Assembly: GCF_014764705.1 (NCBI RefSeq) | Contig: NZ_JACXXG010000005.1 | Span: forward strand, 124,001 to 188,000 | DNA: 64,000 bases | Origin: Stutzerimonas kunmingensis | GTDB taxonomy: Bacteria > Pseudomonadota > Gammaproteobacteria > Pseudomonadales > Pseudomonadaceae | Direction of reading: 5' to 3' | In this document: piece after piece, positions 9,021 to 18,969 of the stretch | Position numbering within the stretch: the first letter of the stretch is position 1 | Layout: every line of letters begins with the position of its first letter | Program-made: the position numbers and the translations under genes | Notes under the pieces: model-generated | What the model was told of the DNA's origin: nothing | The model's input: only the letters and a program-made list of their open reading frames with translations | Databases searched by the model: none

Positions 9021-10208
9021 TCAGTTACGACGGCGCAGAATCAGCAAGGTGATTACACCTGCGATCAATCCCCACAGCGCCGCGCCGATGCCGAACAGCG
9101 TCAGCCCTGACGCCGTGACCATGAAGGTGATTAGCGCTGCCTCTCGCTCGTCGGGCTGCTGCATCGCCTGGGTCAGCCCCGAGCCGATCGAGCCGAGCAA
9201 TGCCAGCGCGGCGACGGACAACACCAGTGCCGCGGGGAAGGCGGCGAACAGCGCGGCCAGGGTTGCGCCGAAGATGCCGGCAATACCGTAGAACACCCCG
9301 CACCAGGCAGCTGCGGTATAGCGTTTTTGCGGGTCGGGATGAGCTTCTGGGCCTGCGCAGATGGCCATGGTGATCGCCGCCAGATGAATGCCGTGGGAGC
9401 CGAACGGCGCCAGCAGTACCGAAGCGATGCCGGTGGTGGAGATCAGCGGCGAAGCCGGCACCTGATACCCCTCGGCACGCAGCACGGCCAGGCCTGGCAT
9501 GTTCTGCGAAGCCATGGCGATGACGAACAGCGGGATGCCGATACTGAAGATCGCCGCGAGGGAAAACGCCGGTGTGGTCCACACCGGCACCGCGACCTGC
9601 AGGCTGAAGCGCTGGAAGTCCAGCAGACCGGAAATGCCGGCGATCAGGCAGCCGACCAGCAGCGCTGCGAGCACGGCGTAGCGGGGCTGCATTCGCTTGG
9701 CCAGCAGGTAGCTGAAGAACATGCCGAGCACCAGCACCGGCTGAACCTCGACGGCACGGAAAATCTCGCTTCCGATATTGAACAGCACGCCCGCCAGCAG
9801 CGCGGCAGCCAGCGATGCCGGTACTCGCCGCATCAGCCGATCGAAGCTTCCAGTCAGGCCGCACAGGGCAATCAGCGCCGAGGCGAAGATGAAGGCGCCG
9901 ATGGCTTCGGCGTACGGCACGCCGGGCAGACTGGTGATCAACAGGGCCGCGCCGGGCGTCGACCAGGCAACCACCACCGGCGTGCGATAGCGCAGCGACA
10001 GGCCGATGCTGCAGATCGCCATGCCGACCGACAGTGCCCAGATCCACGAAGAGATCTGCGCCGTGCTCAGGCCTGCTGCCTGGCCGGCCTGGAACATCAG
10101 CACCAGCGAGCTGGTATAGCCGGTGAGCATGGCGATGAAGCCGGCGACGACGGTCGAAGGCGAGCTATCGCTCAGGGGGCGCAGGGCGGTACGGCTGATT
10201 TCGTTCAT
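9021..10208 (-). CDS. benE: BenE family benzoate/proton symporter-like transporter
   Basis: 395-residue polytopic inner-membrane protein with about 12 hydrophobic helices. It matches the BenE family in its N-terminal segment (VVAGFIAMLTGYTSS), the VVVAWSTPGAALL helix, and the FGSHGIHLAAITMAICAG loop late in the protein. BenE members import benzoate with protons, but no benzoate-catabolic genes are nearby, so the cargo may differ. The ATG at 10208 begins MNEIS. Its upstream region abuts the fliE promoter, with transcription running away from fliE. Confidence 0.85.
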   Translation of the reverse strand: MNEISRTALRPLSDSSPSTVVAGFIAMLTGYTSSLVLMFQAGQAAGLSTAQISSWIWALSVGMAICSIGLSLRYRTPVVVAWSTPGAALLITSLPGVPYAEAIGAFIFASALIALCGLTGSFDRLMRRVPASLAAALLAGVLFNIGSEIFRAVEVQPVLVLGMFFSYLLAKRMQPRYAVLAALLVGCLIAGISGLLDFQRFSLQVAVPVWTTPAFSLAAIFSIGIPLFVIAMASQNMPGLAVLRAEGYQVPASPLISTTGIASVLLAPFGSHGIHLAAITMAICAGPEAHPDPQKRYTAAAWCGVFYGIAGIFGATLAALFAAFPAALVLSVAALALLGSIGSGLTQAMQQPDEREAALITFMVTASGLTLFGIGAALWGLIAGVITLLILRRRN

Positions 10209-10382
10209 TGCTGATTTCTACTTATGCAAGGTATGACGTCGCGCGGCTGCGGCAGCCTATCCTACAGAGCCTATTGGCCGTGGTCGGGTAGCGTCGCGGT
10301 ACAGCCGCCCGCGTATTGGACGTAACAGTTGCGACGGGCGTAAGTGCAGGTCATCGCCGCGCCTGGCCGCTGGTATTCGATC

Positions 10383-10397
10383 TGGCACCCTTGTTGC
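10383..10397 (+). promoter_or_regulatory. sigma-54 promoter of the fliE operon
   Basis: TGGCAC-N5-TTGC with exactly 10 nt between the GG (10384-10385) and GC (10396-10397) dinucleotides. It lies 58 nt before the fliE ATG. It is expected to need FleQ or FleR plus RpoN. Confidence 0.88.
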
Positions 10398-10454
10398 TAT
10401 CTAGTCTTTGCCTGCCGCGATACGTCAAAAAAACCGCGGCTGTTGGAGGATTAG

Positions 10455-10784
10455 ATGAGTCAGGGTGTTCAATTCAATCGCTTGATGCTGGAAATGCGGG
10501 CCATGCAGACCGATGCAATGGCGCGCGCCAAGCCGGAGGTCAAGACCCAGGAGGTCGGCGCTCCGAGCTTCTCCGACATGCTTGGCCAGGCGGTGAATAA
10601 AGTGCACGAAACCCAGCAGGTTTCGAGTCAGCTGTCATCTGCCTTCGAGATGGGGCAGGGCGGTGTCGACCTGACCGAAGTGATGATCGCCTCCCAGAAG
10701 GCAAGCGTTTCCTTTCAAGCCATGACCCAGGTGCGCAACAAACTGGTTCAGGCTTATCAAGACATCATGCAGATGCCGGTGTGA
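10455..10784 (+). CDS. fliE: flagellar hook-basal body complex protein FliE
   Basis: 109-residue adaptor joining the MS ring (FliF) to the proximal rod (FlgB), and the first substrate of the flagellar export gate. The C-terminal half carries the conserved signature ([19 protein letters not shown], then [17 protein letters not shown]). It starts with ATG behind TTGGAGGATT, a strong ribosome site. First gene of the fliEFGHIJ operon, 13 nt before fliF. In P. aeruginosa this operon follows fleR; here it follows a BenE transporter gene. Confidence 0.97.
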   Translation: MSQGVQFNRLMLEMRAMQTDAMARAKPEVKTQEVGAPSFSDMLGQAVNKVHETQQVSSQLSSAFEMGQGGVDLTEVMIASQKASVSFQAMTQVRNKLVQAYQDIMQMPV

Positions 10785-10797
10785 GGCGGATTGAATC

Positions 10798-12579
10798 ATG
10801 GCTGAAGCGGTGAACGTTCCGGTGCCGGCTACTCCCGAGGGTGTCAAGAAGCCCCTGCTGGGCTTGTCCTTTCTGGAAAACCTTTCGGATATGTCCATGC
10901 TGCGGCAGGTCGGCCTGTTGGTCGGGCTGGCGGCCAGCGTGGCGATCGGTTTTGCCGTGGTGCTCTGGTCGCAGCAGCCCGATTATCGTCCGCTGCTCGG
11001 CAGCCTGGCGGGGATGGATGCCAATCAGGTGATGGAAACCCTCGCCGCTGCGGATATCGCCTATACCGTCGAACCGAACTCCGGCGCCCTGCTGGTCAAG
11101 GCGGATGATCTTGCTCGCGCACGTCTCAAGCTCGCCGGTGCGGGTATCGCGCCGGCCGACAGCAACATCGGTTTCGAAATCCTCGACAAGGAACAGGGGC
11201 TGGGTACCAGCCAGTTCATGGAGGCGACCCGTTATCGCCGTGGTCTCGAGGGCGAACTGGGCCGCACCATTTCCAGCCTGAACAACGTCAAGGGCGCCCG
11301 TGTGCACCTGGCGATCCCGAAGAGCTCGGTGTTCGTTCGCGACGAGCGCAAGCCCAGTGCCTCGGTACTGGTGGAGCTTTACCCGGGCCGCGCGCTGGAA
11401 CCGAGCCAGGTGATGGCGATCATCAACCTCGTCGCCACCAGCGTGCCGGAACTGGGCAAATCGCAGATCACCGTGGTGGATCAGAAGGGCAACCTGCTGT
11501 CCGATCAGCAGGAACTGACCGAGCTGAGCATGGCCGGCAAGCAGTTCGACTACAGCCGCCGCATGGAAGGCCTCTACACCCAGCGCGTGCACAACATTCT
11601 GCAGCCAGTGCTGGGCAGCGGCCGTTATAAGGCCGAAGTCTCCGCGGACGTGGATTTCAGCGCCGTCGAATCCACCTCGGAAACCTTCAACCCCGATCAG
11701 CCGGCGTTGCGCAGCGAACAGAGCGTCAATGAGCAGCGCCAGAGCAGCCTGCCGCCGCAAGGCGTGCCGGGCGCCCTGAGCAATCAGCCTCCTGGCCCGG
11801 CGACCGCGCCCGAGCAGGCCAATCAGGCCGCAGCCGCCGCGGGTGCCGTGGCTCCTGGTCAGCCTCTGCTCGATGCCAATGGTCAGCAGGTCATGGATCC
11901 CGTGACCGGTCAGCCGATGCTCGCGCCTTATCCGGCCGACAAGCGCGAGCAGGCTACGCGCAACTACGAACTCGATCGCTCGATCAGCTATACCAAGCAG
12001 CAGCAGGGTCGCCTGCGCCGGCTCTCGGTGGCAGTAGTGGTCGACGATCAGATGACGCTCAATGCGGCCGGCGAGATGGTTCGCGTACCGTGGAACGCCG
12101 ATGATCTGGCGCGCTTCACTCGCCTGGTGCAAGACGCGGTGGGTTTCGATGCCAGCCGCGGCGATAGCGTCAGCGTGATCAACACCGCGTTCGTCGCCGA
12201 CAGCGCTGGTGAGACCTTCGAAGAGATACCGTTCTACTCGCAACCGTGGTTCTGGGATGTGGTCAAGCAGGTCCTCGGCGTGCTGTTCATCCTGGTGCTG
12301 GTGTTCGGTGTGCTGCGTCCGGTGCTCAAGAGCCTCACCAATCCGTCCAGCGGCAAGGAACTGCAGGTTGCCAGCGGTCCGGGCGAACTGGGTGACGATG
12401 ATGGACTGGACTCCGGCCTGGCCAGTGACCGGGTCAGCCTGAGCGGCCCGCAGAACATTCTGCTGCCGAGCCCCAGCGAGGGATATGAAGCCCAGCTGAA
12501 CGCGATCAAGAACCTTGTGGCCGATGACCCGGGACGGGTAGCCCAGGTGGTGAAAGAGTGGATCAACGCCGATGAATGA
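10798..12579 (+). CDS. fliF: flagellar MS-ring protein FliF
   Basis: 593-residue inner-membrane protein forming the MS ring on which the flagellum is built. TM helices lie near residues 35-60 (LRQVGLLVGLAASVAIGF) and ~482-510 (QPWFWDVVKQVLGVLFILV), with the ring-building periplasmic domains between and a Pro/Gln/Ala-rich linker at ~305-350. The cytoplasmic C-terminus, which binds FliG, ends VVKEWINADE. Full length. The stop overlaps the fliG start by 8 nt, so ring and switch protein are coupled. Confidence 0.97.
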   Translation: MAEAVNVPVPATPEGVKKPLLGLSFLENLSDMSMLRQVGLLVGLAASVAIGFAVVLWSQQPDYRPLLGSLAGMDANQVMETLAAADIAYTVEPNSGALLVKADDLARARLKLAGAGIAPADSNIGFEILDKEQGLGTSQFMEATRYRRGLEGELGRTISSLNNVKGARVHLAIPKSSVFVRDERKPSASVLVELYPGRALEPSQVMAIINLVATSVPELGKSQITVVDQKGNLLSDQQELTELSMAGKQFDYSRRMEGLYTQRVHNILQPVLGSGRYKAEVSADVDFSAVESTSETFNPDQPALRSEQSVNEQRQSSLPPQGVPGALSNQPPGPATAPEQANQAAAAAGAVAPGQPLLDANGQQVMDPVTGQPMLAPYPADKREQATRNYELDRSISYTKQQQGRLRRLSVAVVVDDQMTLNAAGEMVRVPWNADDLARFTRLVQDAVGFDASRGDSVSVINTAFVADSAGETFEEIPFYSQPWFWDVVKQVLGVLFILVLVFGVLRPVLKSLTNPSSGKELQVASGPGELGDDDGLDSGLASDRVSLSGPQNILLPSPSEGYEAQLNAIKNLVADDPGRVAQVVKEWINADE

Positions 12580-13588
12580 CAATCGAGTTCAAGCCAAGCT
12601 CAACAAGGTCGACAAGGCCGCCATCCTGTTGCTCTCGCTGGGTGAAACCGACGCTGCGCAGGTCCTGCGTCACCTCGGTCCGAAAGAGGTGCAGCGCGTC
12701 GGTACTGCCATGGCGCAGATGCGCAACGTGCAGAAGGCACAGATCGAACAGGTAATGAGCGAGTTCGTCGAGATCGTCGGCGACCAGACCAGCCTCGGCG
12801 TCGGCTCCGACGGTTACATCCGCAAGATGCTTACCCAGGCGCTCGGCGAGGATAAGGCAGGCGGCCTGATTGATCGCATCCTGCTGGGCGGCAACACCAG
12901 CGGTCTGGACAGCCTGAAATGGATGGAGCCGCGTGCGGTGGCGGATGTGATCCGCTACGAGCACCCGCAGATCCAGGCCATCGTGGTGGCCTATCTCGAC
13001 CCGGACCAGGCTGGCGAGGTGCTCTCGCATTTCGACCATAAGGTGCGCCTGGACATCGTCCTGCGCGTGTCCTCGCTCAACACCGTGCAGCCGGCTGCGC
13101 TGAAAGAGCTGAACCTGATCCTGGAAAAGCAGTTCTCCGGCAGCACCAACACCAGCCGCGCCAGCCTGGGCGGCGTAAAGCGCGCGGCGGACATCATGAA
13201 CTACCTGGACAGCTCCATCGAAGGCCAGCTGATGGATGCCATCCGCGATGTGGACGAGGACCTGTCGAGCCAGATCGAAGACCTGATGTTCGTCTTCGAC
13301 AACCTCGCCGAAGTCGACGACCGCGGCATTCAGGTGCTGCTGCGTGAGGTATCCTCCGACGTGCTGGTGATGGCGCTCAAGGGCGCCGACGACGGCATCA
13401 AGGAAAAGGTCTTCAAGAACATGTCCAAGCGCGCCGGCGAGCTGCTGCGTGACGACCTGGAGGCCAAGGGCCCGGTGCGTGTCAGTGATGTCGAGAATGC
13501 GCAGAAGGAAATCCTTACCATTGCTCGCCGCATGGCCGAGGCCGGTGAAATCGTCCTGGGTTCCAAGGGCGGCGAAGAGATGATCTAA
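12572..13588 (+). CDS. fliG: flagellar motor switch protein FliG
   Basis: 338-residue rotor protein that contacts the stator and carries torque. The N-terminal FliF-binding domain is followed by the middle domain with the conserved EHPQ motif (residues 130-133), which contacts FliM. The C-terminal domain holds the charged torque helix (NLAEVDDRGIQVLLREV). Overlaps fliF by 8 nt. Expected partners in the window are FliM, FliN, MotC and FlhF. Confidence 0.97.
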   Translation: MNDNRVQAKLNKVDKAAILLLSLGETDAAQVLRHLGPKEVQRVGTAMAQMRNVQKAQIEQVMSEFVEIVGDQTSLGVGSDGYIRKMLTQALGEDKAGGLIDRILLGGNTSGLDSLKWMEPRAVADVIRYEHPQIQAIVVAYLDPDQAGEVLSHFDHKVRLDIVLRVSSLNTVQPAALKELNLILEKQFSGSTNTSRASLGGVKRAADIMNYLDSSIEGQLMDAIRDVDEDLSSQIEDLMFVFDNLAEVDDRGIQVLLREVSSDVLVMALKGADDGIKEKVFKNMSKRAGELLRDDLEAKGPVRVSDVENAQKEILTIARRMAEAGEIVLGSKGGEEMI

Positions 13589-13607
13589 CCAGGTACGAAT
13601 TCCACCC

Positions 13608-14384
13608 ATGGCCAAGGACAACCCCAGCGACGTCATACGCGCGAAAGACGTCAGCCTGTTCGATCGCTGGTCGCTGCCCAGCTTCGACCCGCAGGGCGAA
13701 GAAGACGAGTTGCCTGCAGCAGGGGTCGTGGAAGAGCCCGCCGAAGAGCTGGCGCGCAGCGAGGACGTCCCGGTCGAGGAAGTCAAACCGCTGACGCTCG
13801 ACGAACTCGAAGCGATCCGCCAGCAGGCATACAACGAAGGTTTCGCCACCGGCGAGAAAGATGGTTTCCATGCCGGCCAGCTCAAGGCGCGGCAGGAGGC
13901 CGAGGCCGCGTTGGCGCCGCGGCTGGAAAACCTCGAGCAGCTGATGGGTCAGTTGCTCGAGCCGATTGCCGATCAGGATCGCAATCTCGAGCACGCCATG
14001 GCGACCCTGGTCAGCCACATGGCGCGCGAAGTGATCCAGCGTGATCTGCTGATCGATTCCAGCCAGATCCGTCAGGTGCTGCGTGAGGCGCTGAAGTTGC
14101 TGCCAATGGGCGCCAGCAATGTGCGAATCCACGTCAATCCGCAGGACTTCGAGCTGATCAAGGCGCTGCGCGAGCGGCACGAGGAAAGCTGGCGAATTCT
14201 CGAGGACAGCAGCCTGCTGCCTGGTGGCTGTCATATCGAAACCGAGCACAGCCGCATCGATGCGAGCATCGAGACGCGCCTCACCCAGGCCATCAAGCAA
14301 CTGTTCGAACAGCAGCGCGAGAATGCCACCCGCCCCCCTGCCGCCGATCTGACCATCGATCTGGACATGCCCGATGCGCCTTGA
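13608..14384 (+). CDS. fliH: flagellar assembly protein FliH
   Basis: 258-residue regulator of the export ATPase: the FliH dimer binds FliI and links it to the C-ring protein FliN. The N-terminal ~90 residues are acidic and variable. A helical region follows ([19 protein letters not shown], residues ~81-98, with Gly-containing periodic repeats), then the FliI-binding C-terminal domain. Starts 19 nt after fliG and overlaps fliI by 11 nt. Confidence 0.94.
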   Translation: MAKDNPSDVIRAKDVSLFDRWSLPSFDPQGEEDELPAAGVVEEPAEELARSEDVPVEEVKPLTLDELEAIRQQAYNEGFATGEKDGFHAGQLKARQEAEAALAPRLENLEQLMGQLLEPIADQDRNLEHAMATLVSHMAREVIQRDLLIDSSQIRQVLREALKLLPMGASNVRIHVNPQDFELIKALRERHEESWRILEDSSLLPGGCHIETEHSRIDASIETRLTQAIKQLFEQQRENATRPPAADLTIDLDMPDAP

Positions 14385-15732
14385 GCGAACCAGTTTCGCC
14401 AAGCGTTTCGAAGCCTATGGCGAAGCGATCAAACTGCCCAGCCAGCCCATGCTCGAAGGGCGCCTGTTGCGCATGGTCGGTCTGACGCTGGAGGCTGAGG
14501 GGCTGCGCGCAGCCGTTGGCAGTCGCTGCCTGGTGATCAACGACGACAGTTATCACCCCACTGAGGTCGAGGCCGAGGTGATGGGCTTTTCCAGCGGCAA
14601 GCTGTATCTGATGCCTGTCGGCAGCCTTGCCGGCATCGCGCCGGGCGCGCGGGTCGTGCCGCTGGTCAATACCGGACGGCTGCCCATGGGCATGTCCATG
14701 CTCGGCCGCGTGCTGGATGGCGCAGGGCGTGCACTGGACGGTAAGGGTGGCATGAGAGCGGAGGATTGGGTGCCGATGGACGGCCCCGTTATCAACCCGC
14801 TCAAGCGCCACCCGATCAGCGAGCCGCTGGATGTCGGCATCCGCAGTATCAATGGCTTGCTGACCGTCGGTCGCGGTCAGCGCCTAGGCCTATTTGCCGG
14901 CACCGGTGTCGGCAAGTCGGTGCTGCTGGGCATGATGACCCGCTTCACCGAGGCCGACATCATCGTCGTCGGCCTGATCGGCGAGCGGGGGCGAGAGGTC
15001 AAGGAATTCATCGAGAACATCCTCGGCGAGGAAAGCATCAAGCGCTCCGTGGTGGTGGCATCGCCGGCTGACGAAGCGCCGCTGATGCGCCTACGCGCCG
15101 CGCAGTACTGCACGCGTATTGCGGAGTACTTCCGTGATCAGGGCAAGAACGTGTTGCTGCTGATGGATTCGCTGACGCGCTATGCTCAGGCCCAGCGCGA
15201 GATCGCCCTGGCCATCGGCGAGCCGCCAGCGACCAAGGGCTATCCGCCGTCGGTGTTCGCCAAGCTGCCGAGTCTGGTCGAGCGCGCCGGTAATGCCGAG
15301 CAGGGCGGCGGCTCGATCACGGCGTTCTACACCGTGCTCTCCGAAGGTGACGACCAGCAGGACCCGATCGCCGATGCCGCTCGCGGTGTGCTCGACGGCC
15401 ACATCGTGCTGTCGCGCCGTCTGGCCGAAGAAGGCCACTATCCGGCTATCGACATCGAAGCCTCCATCAGCCGGGTCATGCCGCAAGTGGTGAGCGCCGA
15501 GCATGTGCGCGCGTCGCAGCGTTTCAAGCAGCTCTGGTCGCGCTACCAGCAGAGCCGCGACCTGATCAGTGTCGGCGCCTATGTGCCAGGTGGCGATCCG
15601 GAAACGGATATGGCCATAGCGCGTCAGGCCGAGATGGTCAGTTACCTGCGCCAGGGCCTTGACGAGAGCGAGGACCTGACGCGCAGCGCCGCGCAACTCG
15701 CAGCGGTGTTCAATCCACGGCAGGGCGGCTAA
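14374..15732 (+). CDS. fliI: flagellum-specific ATPase FliI
   Basis: 452-residue hexameric ATPase, homologous to F1-beta, that energises export-substrate unfolding at the gate. The P-loop AGTGVGKS spans residues 175-182; the Walker B region LLLMDSLTR lies near residue 265; and the family stretch [14 protein letters not shown] follows. The C-terminal domain ([11 protein letters not shown]) is complete. Start ATG lies inside the fliH 3' end (11-nt overlap). Confidence 0.97.
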   Translation: MRLERTSFAKRFEAYGEAIKLPSQPMLEGRLLRMVGLTLEAEGLRAAVGSRCLVINDDSYHPTEVEAEVMGFSSGKLYLMPVGSLAGIAPGARVVPLVNTGRLPMGMSMLGRVLDGAGRALDGKGGMRAEDWVPMDGPVINPLKRHPISEPLDVGIRSINGLLTVGRGQRLGLFAGTGVGKSVLLGMMTRFTEADIIVVGLIGERGREVKEFIENILGEESIKRSVVVASPADEAPLMRLRAAQYCTRIAEYFRDQGKNVLLLMDSLTRYAQAQREIALAIGEPPATKGYPPSVFAKLPSLVERAGNAEQGGGSITAFYTVLSEGDDQQDPIADAARGVLDGHIVLSRRLAEEGHYPAIDIEASISRVMPQVVSAEHVRASQRFKQLWSRYQQSRDLISVGAYVPGGDPETDMAIARQAEMVSYLRQGLDESEDLTRSAAQLAAVFNPRQGG

Positions 15733-15735
15733 CCG

Positions 15736-16188
15736 ATGGCGGCCAGTCGGGCGGCGCGCCTGGCGCCGGTCATCGAGATGGCCGAAAAGGCCGAGCAGGA
15801 GGCCGCACGGTTGCTGGGCCAGGGCCAGACTCAGCTGAATCAGGCCGAGGCCAAACTCGGTGAGCTGGAGCAGTACTTCAGCGACTACCAGCAGCAATGG
15901 ATGCAGCAGGGCAGTCAGGGCGTCTCGGGGCAGTGGCTGATGAATTACCAGCGCTTCCTGTCGCAGCTGGAGTCGGCCATTGGTCAGCAGCAGCGCAGCG
16001 TCAACTGGTACCGCGACAATCTGAAGAAGCTGCGCCAGCAGTGGCACCAGCGCCATGCGCGTGTCGAAGGCCTGAGCAAGCTGGTCGAAAGCTATCAGAA
16101 GGAAGCGCGGATCGCGGCGGACAAGCGCGAGCAGAAGTTGCTTGACGAGTACGCCCAGCGGCTGTCTGGGAGAACGCGTGAGCAGTGA
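15736..16188 (+). CDS. fliJ: flagellar export chaperone FliJ
   Basis: 150-residue, almost entirely alpha-helical coiled-coil protein rich in Gln, Glu, Lys and Arg. FliJ sits in the FliI hexamer like the gamma stalk of F1 and escorts empty chaperones. It begins three bases after fliI and closes the fliEFGHIJ operon. Recognition rests on the long two-helix coiled coil, length and position; the sequence itself is weakly conserved. Confidence 0.92.
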   Translation: MAASRAARLAPVIEMAEKAEQEAARLLGQGQTQLNQAEAKLGELEQYFSDYQQQWMQQGSQGVSGQWLMNYQRFLSQLESAIGQQQRSVNWYRDNLKKLRQQWHQRHARVEGLSKLVESYQKEARIAADKREQKLLDEYAQRLSGRTREQ

Positions 16189-16425
16189 TCCAGCCACGGT
16201 CTCAGGCCGGATTCGTGCTTGCCGTACCGCTGCTTGAATGATAAATCTTGACCGCGTTTCAGCGCGGCGACCGCCAACAGATCGTTTCAGCTGCCATCTG
16301 GCTCTTCCGAGGATAAGTCTCAGAACCGGATGGCCGCCTTTCAGCCGGTACACGGCTGTTCATTTCGCTTATCGCGACGGCTGCTCGCAAGCCGCTTTCA
16401 AGACGTACCGGATCAGGAGTGCCAC

Positions 16426-16731
16426 ATGACCATTACCTCGCAGCCTTCGACGGATGGCCAGGAGTTGACCATATCCATCAGCGGACGCTTCGACTTCAAT
16501 GCGCATCAGGCCTTCCGAGATGCTTACCAGCGTCAGGACGTGAATCCGCAGCGTTATGTGGTCAATCTGCAAGGCACCACTTACATGGACAGTTCGGCGC
16601 TGGGCATGCTGCTCTTGTTGCGCGATCACGCCGGTGGCGACGAGGCGGACATCCGCCTGCTCAACTGCAATGGCGACGTGCGCAAGATCCTGTCGGTGTC
16701 GAATTTCGAACAATTGTTCGTGATCGCCTGA
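16426..16731 (+). CDS. hsbA: STAS-domain anti-anti-sigma factor, HsbA type
   Basis: 101-residue single STAS domain. The phosphorylatable serine motif is YMDSSALGM with Ser56 and Ser57; Ser56 matches the position reported for P. aeruginosa HsbA. Unphosphorylated HsbA binds the anti-sigma-28 factor FlgM, and the phosphorylated form engages the diguanylate cyclase HsbD, so the protein links swimming to surface growth (known for the homologue). SD CAGGAG precedes ATG 16426. Next come the HsbR-like partner (1 nt away) and an HptB-like gene. A 237-nt gap separates it from fliJ, so it may have its own promoter. Confidence 0.85.
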   Translation: MTITSQPSTDGQELTISISGRFDFNAHQAFRDAYQRQDVNPQRYVVNLQGTTYMDSSALGMLLLLRDHAGGDEADIRLLNCNGDVRKILSVSNFEQLFVIA

Positions 16732-16732
16732 C

Positions 16733-18424
16733 ATGCCCATGCGGCTGTCGATCCTGATCGCCGAAGACAGCCCGGTCGATCGGATGCTGCTTTCCACCAT
16801 CGTCGCCAAGCAGGGCCACCGGGTGCTGACGGCAGCCGATGGGCAAGAGGCGGTCGAGCTGTTTCAGGAGGAGCGGCCGCAGCTGGTGCTGATGGACGCG
16901 CTGATGCCGGTAATGGATGGCTTCGAGGCGGCGCGGCGCATCAAGCAACTGGCCGGCGATGAGCTGGTCCCGATCATCTTTCTCACCTCGCTGACCGAGC
17001 ACGAAGCGCTGGTCAGCTGCCTCGAGGCTGGCGGCGACGACTTCATCGCCAAGCCTTACAACCCGATCATTCTCGAAGCCAAGATTCAGGCCATGCATCG
17101 CCTGCGCCGCCTGCAGGCGACCGTGCTCGAGCAGCGCGACCTGATCGCCAGGCGCAATCAGCAGCTGCTCGACGAACATCGGGCCGCCAAGGCGATCTTC
17201 GACAAAGTCGCACATGCTGGTTGCCTGAGCGCGCCCACCATCCGCTTCCGCCAGTCGCCGCAGGCGCTGTTCAACGGCGACCTGCTGCTGGCGGCGCAGG
17301 CCCCGGCGGGGCAGATGTTTGTCCTGCTCGGCGATTTCACCGGCCACGGGCTGCCCGCCGCGATCGGGGCCATGCCGCTGGCGGAAACCTTTTACGGGAT
17401 GGCGGCGAAAGGCTATTCGAGCACCGACATCCTTCGCGAGATGAATGCCAAGCTCAAACAGATCCTCCCGGTGGAAATGTTCTGCTGCGCGACGCTGCTC
17501 GATATCGATCCCAAACAGGGCAGCCTGCGGGTGTGGAACGGCGGTTTGCCCGACGGTTACCTGATCGGCGCGGCCGGCCGGCGCACGGTCCTGGCATCCC
17601 GTCACCTGCCGCTTGGTGTCGTCTCCCCGGCCGCGCTGGACGACAAGTTCGAGCATTACCCCTTGGCCCCCGGCGACCGGCTGTTGCTGCTGTCCGACGG
17701 CGTGGTCGAGAGTCGCAATGCCAATGACGAGCTGTTCGGCGAGCAGCGCCTGCTCGCCGTGCTGGACGCCAACGACGATCCGGCACGGCTGTTCGACGAG
17801 ATCGAGCAGGCGCTGCTGGATTTCCACGGCCAGCAGCACGACGACCTGAGCCTGGTCGAGGTCGTAGTCAGCCCGGAGGTGATCACGATGCCGTCGATTG
17901 CCCCGGCCACCGCGCACCGCTCACGGCCGATGGACTGGTCGATTCGGCTCGAGCTGCGTGCCGACAGCCTGCGCAGCGGCAATCCATTGCCTTCGTTGCT
18001 GCAGATCCTGCTGCAGGTCAATCAGTTGCGCTCGCGTGTCGGTGAGATCTACACCGTGTTGGGCGAGCTCTATTCCAATGCCCTGGAGCATGGCGTGCTC
18101 GGCCTCGATTCGAGCCTCAAGTGTGATGCCGACGGTTTCAAGCAGTACTACGACTTGCGCCAGCAACGCCTGCAGGCACTGGTCGACGGTCATGTGCATC
18201 TGCAGCTGAACATCAAGACCGCCCCGCATGGAGGGCGCCTGCGCATCGGCATCAGCGACAGCGGCTCGGGCTTCGACGTGTCGCGCGCGTTGCAGGCGCA
18301 GTTTGGCAGCGACCGCTTCAGTGGGCGTGGCTTGCATCTGGTGCGCCAGTTGAGCGACCGATTCGACTGGCAGTCGGATGGGCGCGGGCTGAGCGTGGAG
18401 TTCGCCTGGCAGGCTGAGGCATAA
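16733..18424 (+). CDS. hsbR: HsbR-type response regulator: REC + PP2C-like phosphatase + HATPase kinase
   Basis: 563 residues. REC domain ~5-125 with phospho-acceptor Asp55 (LMDALMPVMDG). A short coiled coil (~125-160) leads to a SpoIIE/PP2C phosphatase with GDFTGHG and LLLSDGVVES. The C-terminal GHKL/anti-sigma kinase domain has GELYSNALEHG (N box) and GRGLHLVRQL (G box). In P. aeruginosa HsbR both phosphorylates and dephosphorylates HsbA, and the choice depends on REC phosphorylation by HptB. Here the three partners are consecutive. All motifs look intact. Confidence 0.9.
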   Translation: MPMRLSILIAEDSPVDRMLLSTIVAKQGHRVLTAADGQEAVELFQEERPQLVLMDALMPVMDGFEAARRIKQLAGDELVPIIFLTSLTEHEALVSCLEAGGDDFIAKPYNPIILEAKIQAMHRLRRLQATVLEQRDLIARRNQQLLDEHRAAKAIFDKVAHAGCLSAPTIRFRQSPQALFNGDLLLAAQAPAGQMFVLLGDFTGHGLPAAIGAMPLAETFYGMAAKGYSSTDILREMNAKLKQILPVEMFCCATLLDIDPKQGSLRVWNGGLPDGYLIGAAGRRTVLASRHLPLGVVSPAALDDKFEHYPLAPGDRLLLLSDGVVESRNANDELFGEQRLLAVLDANDDPARLFDEIEQALLDFHGQQHDDLSLVEVVVSPEVITMPSIAPATAHRSRPMDWSIRLELRADSLRSGNPLPSLLQILLQVNQLRSRVGEIYTVLGELYSNALEHGVLGLDSSLKCDADGFKQYYDLRQQRLQALVDGHVHLQLNIKTAPHGGRLRIGISDSGSGFDVSRALQAQFGSDRFSGRGLHLVRQLSDRFDWQSDGRGLSVEFAWQAEA

Positions 18425-18452
18425 TCGTCCGCTTTCACTCAGGGGTGTACCG

Positions 18453-18803
18453 GTGTCCAACACTCATCTCGACAGCGCCGTGCTGACCACGCTGCAGGAC
18501 GTGATGGAGAGTGAGTATCCGGCGCTGCTGGATACCTTTCTCGCCGACTCCGAGGAGCGCGTTCGGCTGCTCCGCCAGGCCTGTCTCGCCGACCAGTCTG
18601 AAACCTTGCGGCGTGCTGCGCACAGCTTCAAAGGCAGCTGCAGCAACATGGGCGCGACGCTGCTGGCCGACCTCTGCCAGGAGCTCGAGAGTGCCGCTCG
18701 GGAGGAGAACCTCGCGCAGGCCCCGGCGCTCATCGAATCCATCGAGCGAGAATTCGCCATCGTCGGAATTCTGTTCCGCGCCGAGCGCCAGCGCCACGGC
18801 TGA
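18453..18803 (+). CDS. hptB: histidine phosphotransfer protein, HptB type
   Basis: 116-residue Hpt four-helix protein. The phospho-histidine is His57 in RRAAHSFKGSCSNMG, the standard HxxKG context. In P. aeruginosa HptB takes phosphate from several hybrid kinases (RetS, PA1611 and others) and passes it to HsbR; no hybrid kinase is encoded nearby. Starts with GTG behind AGGGGTG, 28 nt after the HsbR-type gene. Assignment to HptB rather than another Hpt rests on the hsbA-hsbR neighbours. Confidence 0.85.
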   Translation: MSNTHLDSAVLTTLQDVMESEYPALLDTFLADSEERVRLLRQACLADQSETLRRAAHSFKGSCSNMGATLLADLCQELESAAREENLAQAPALIESIEREFAIVGILFRAERQRHG

Positions 18804-18915
18804 GTGGCCAAATCTCTGACGCCGGTGCCCTCTAACAGCAGAGCCGTTGCCGCCGGGCCGTCGTTTCTGTTCATGTCAGCGCGCTTCCCCGGCGTTTTTC
18901 CGGCATTCATGCCGC

Positions 18916-18930
18916 TGGCCCGGAACTTGC
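18916..18930 (+). promoter_or_regulatory. sigma-54 promoter of fliK
   Basis: TGGCCCG-N4-TTGC with 10 nt between GG (18917-18918) and GC (18929-18930), 40 nt before the fliK ATG. fliK is a FleR-dependent class III gene in P. aeruginosa; the site here fits that. Confidence 0.82.
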
Positions 18931-18969
18931 TCTGCTTCCGCCACGATCCATCCGTAGCGGAATGACCTC

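Noticed and set aside
10765..12582. 605-codon open frame antisense to fliF
   Set aside because: Exact shadow of fliF in a GC-rich genome; sequence is His/Gln/Arg-rich without domains, and no ribosome site.
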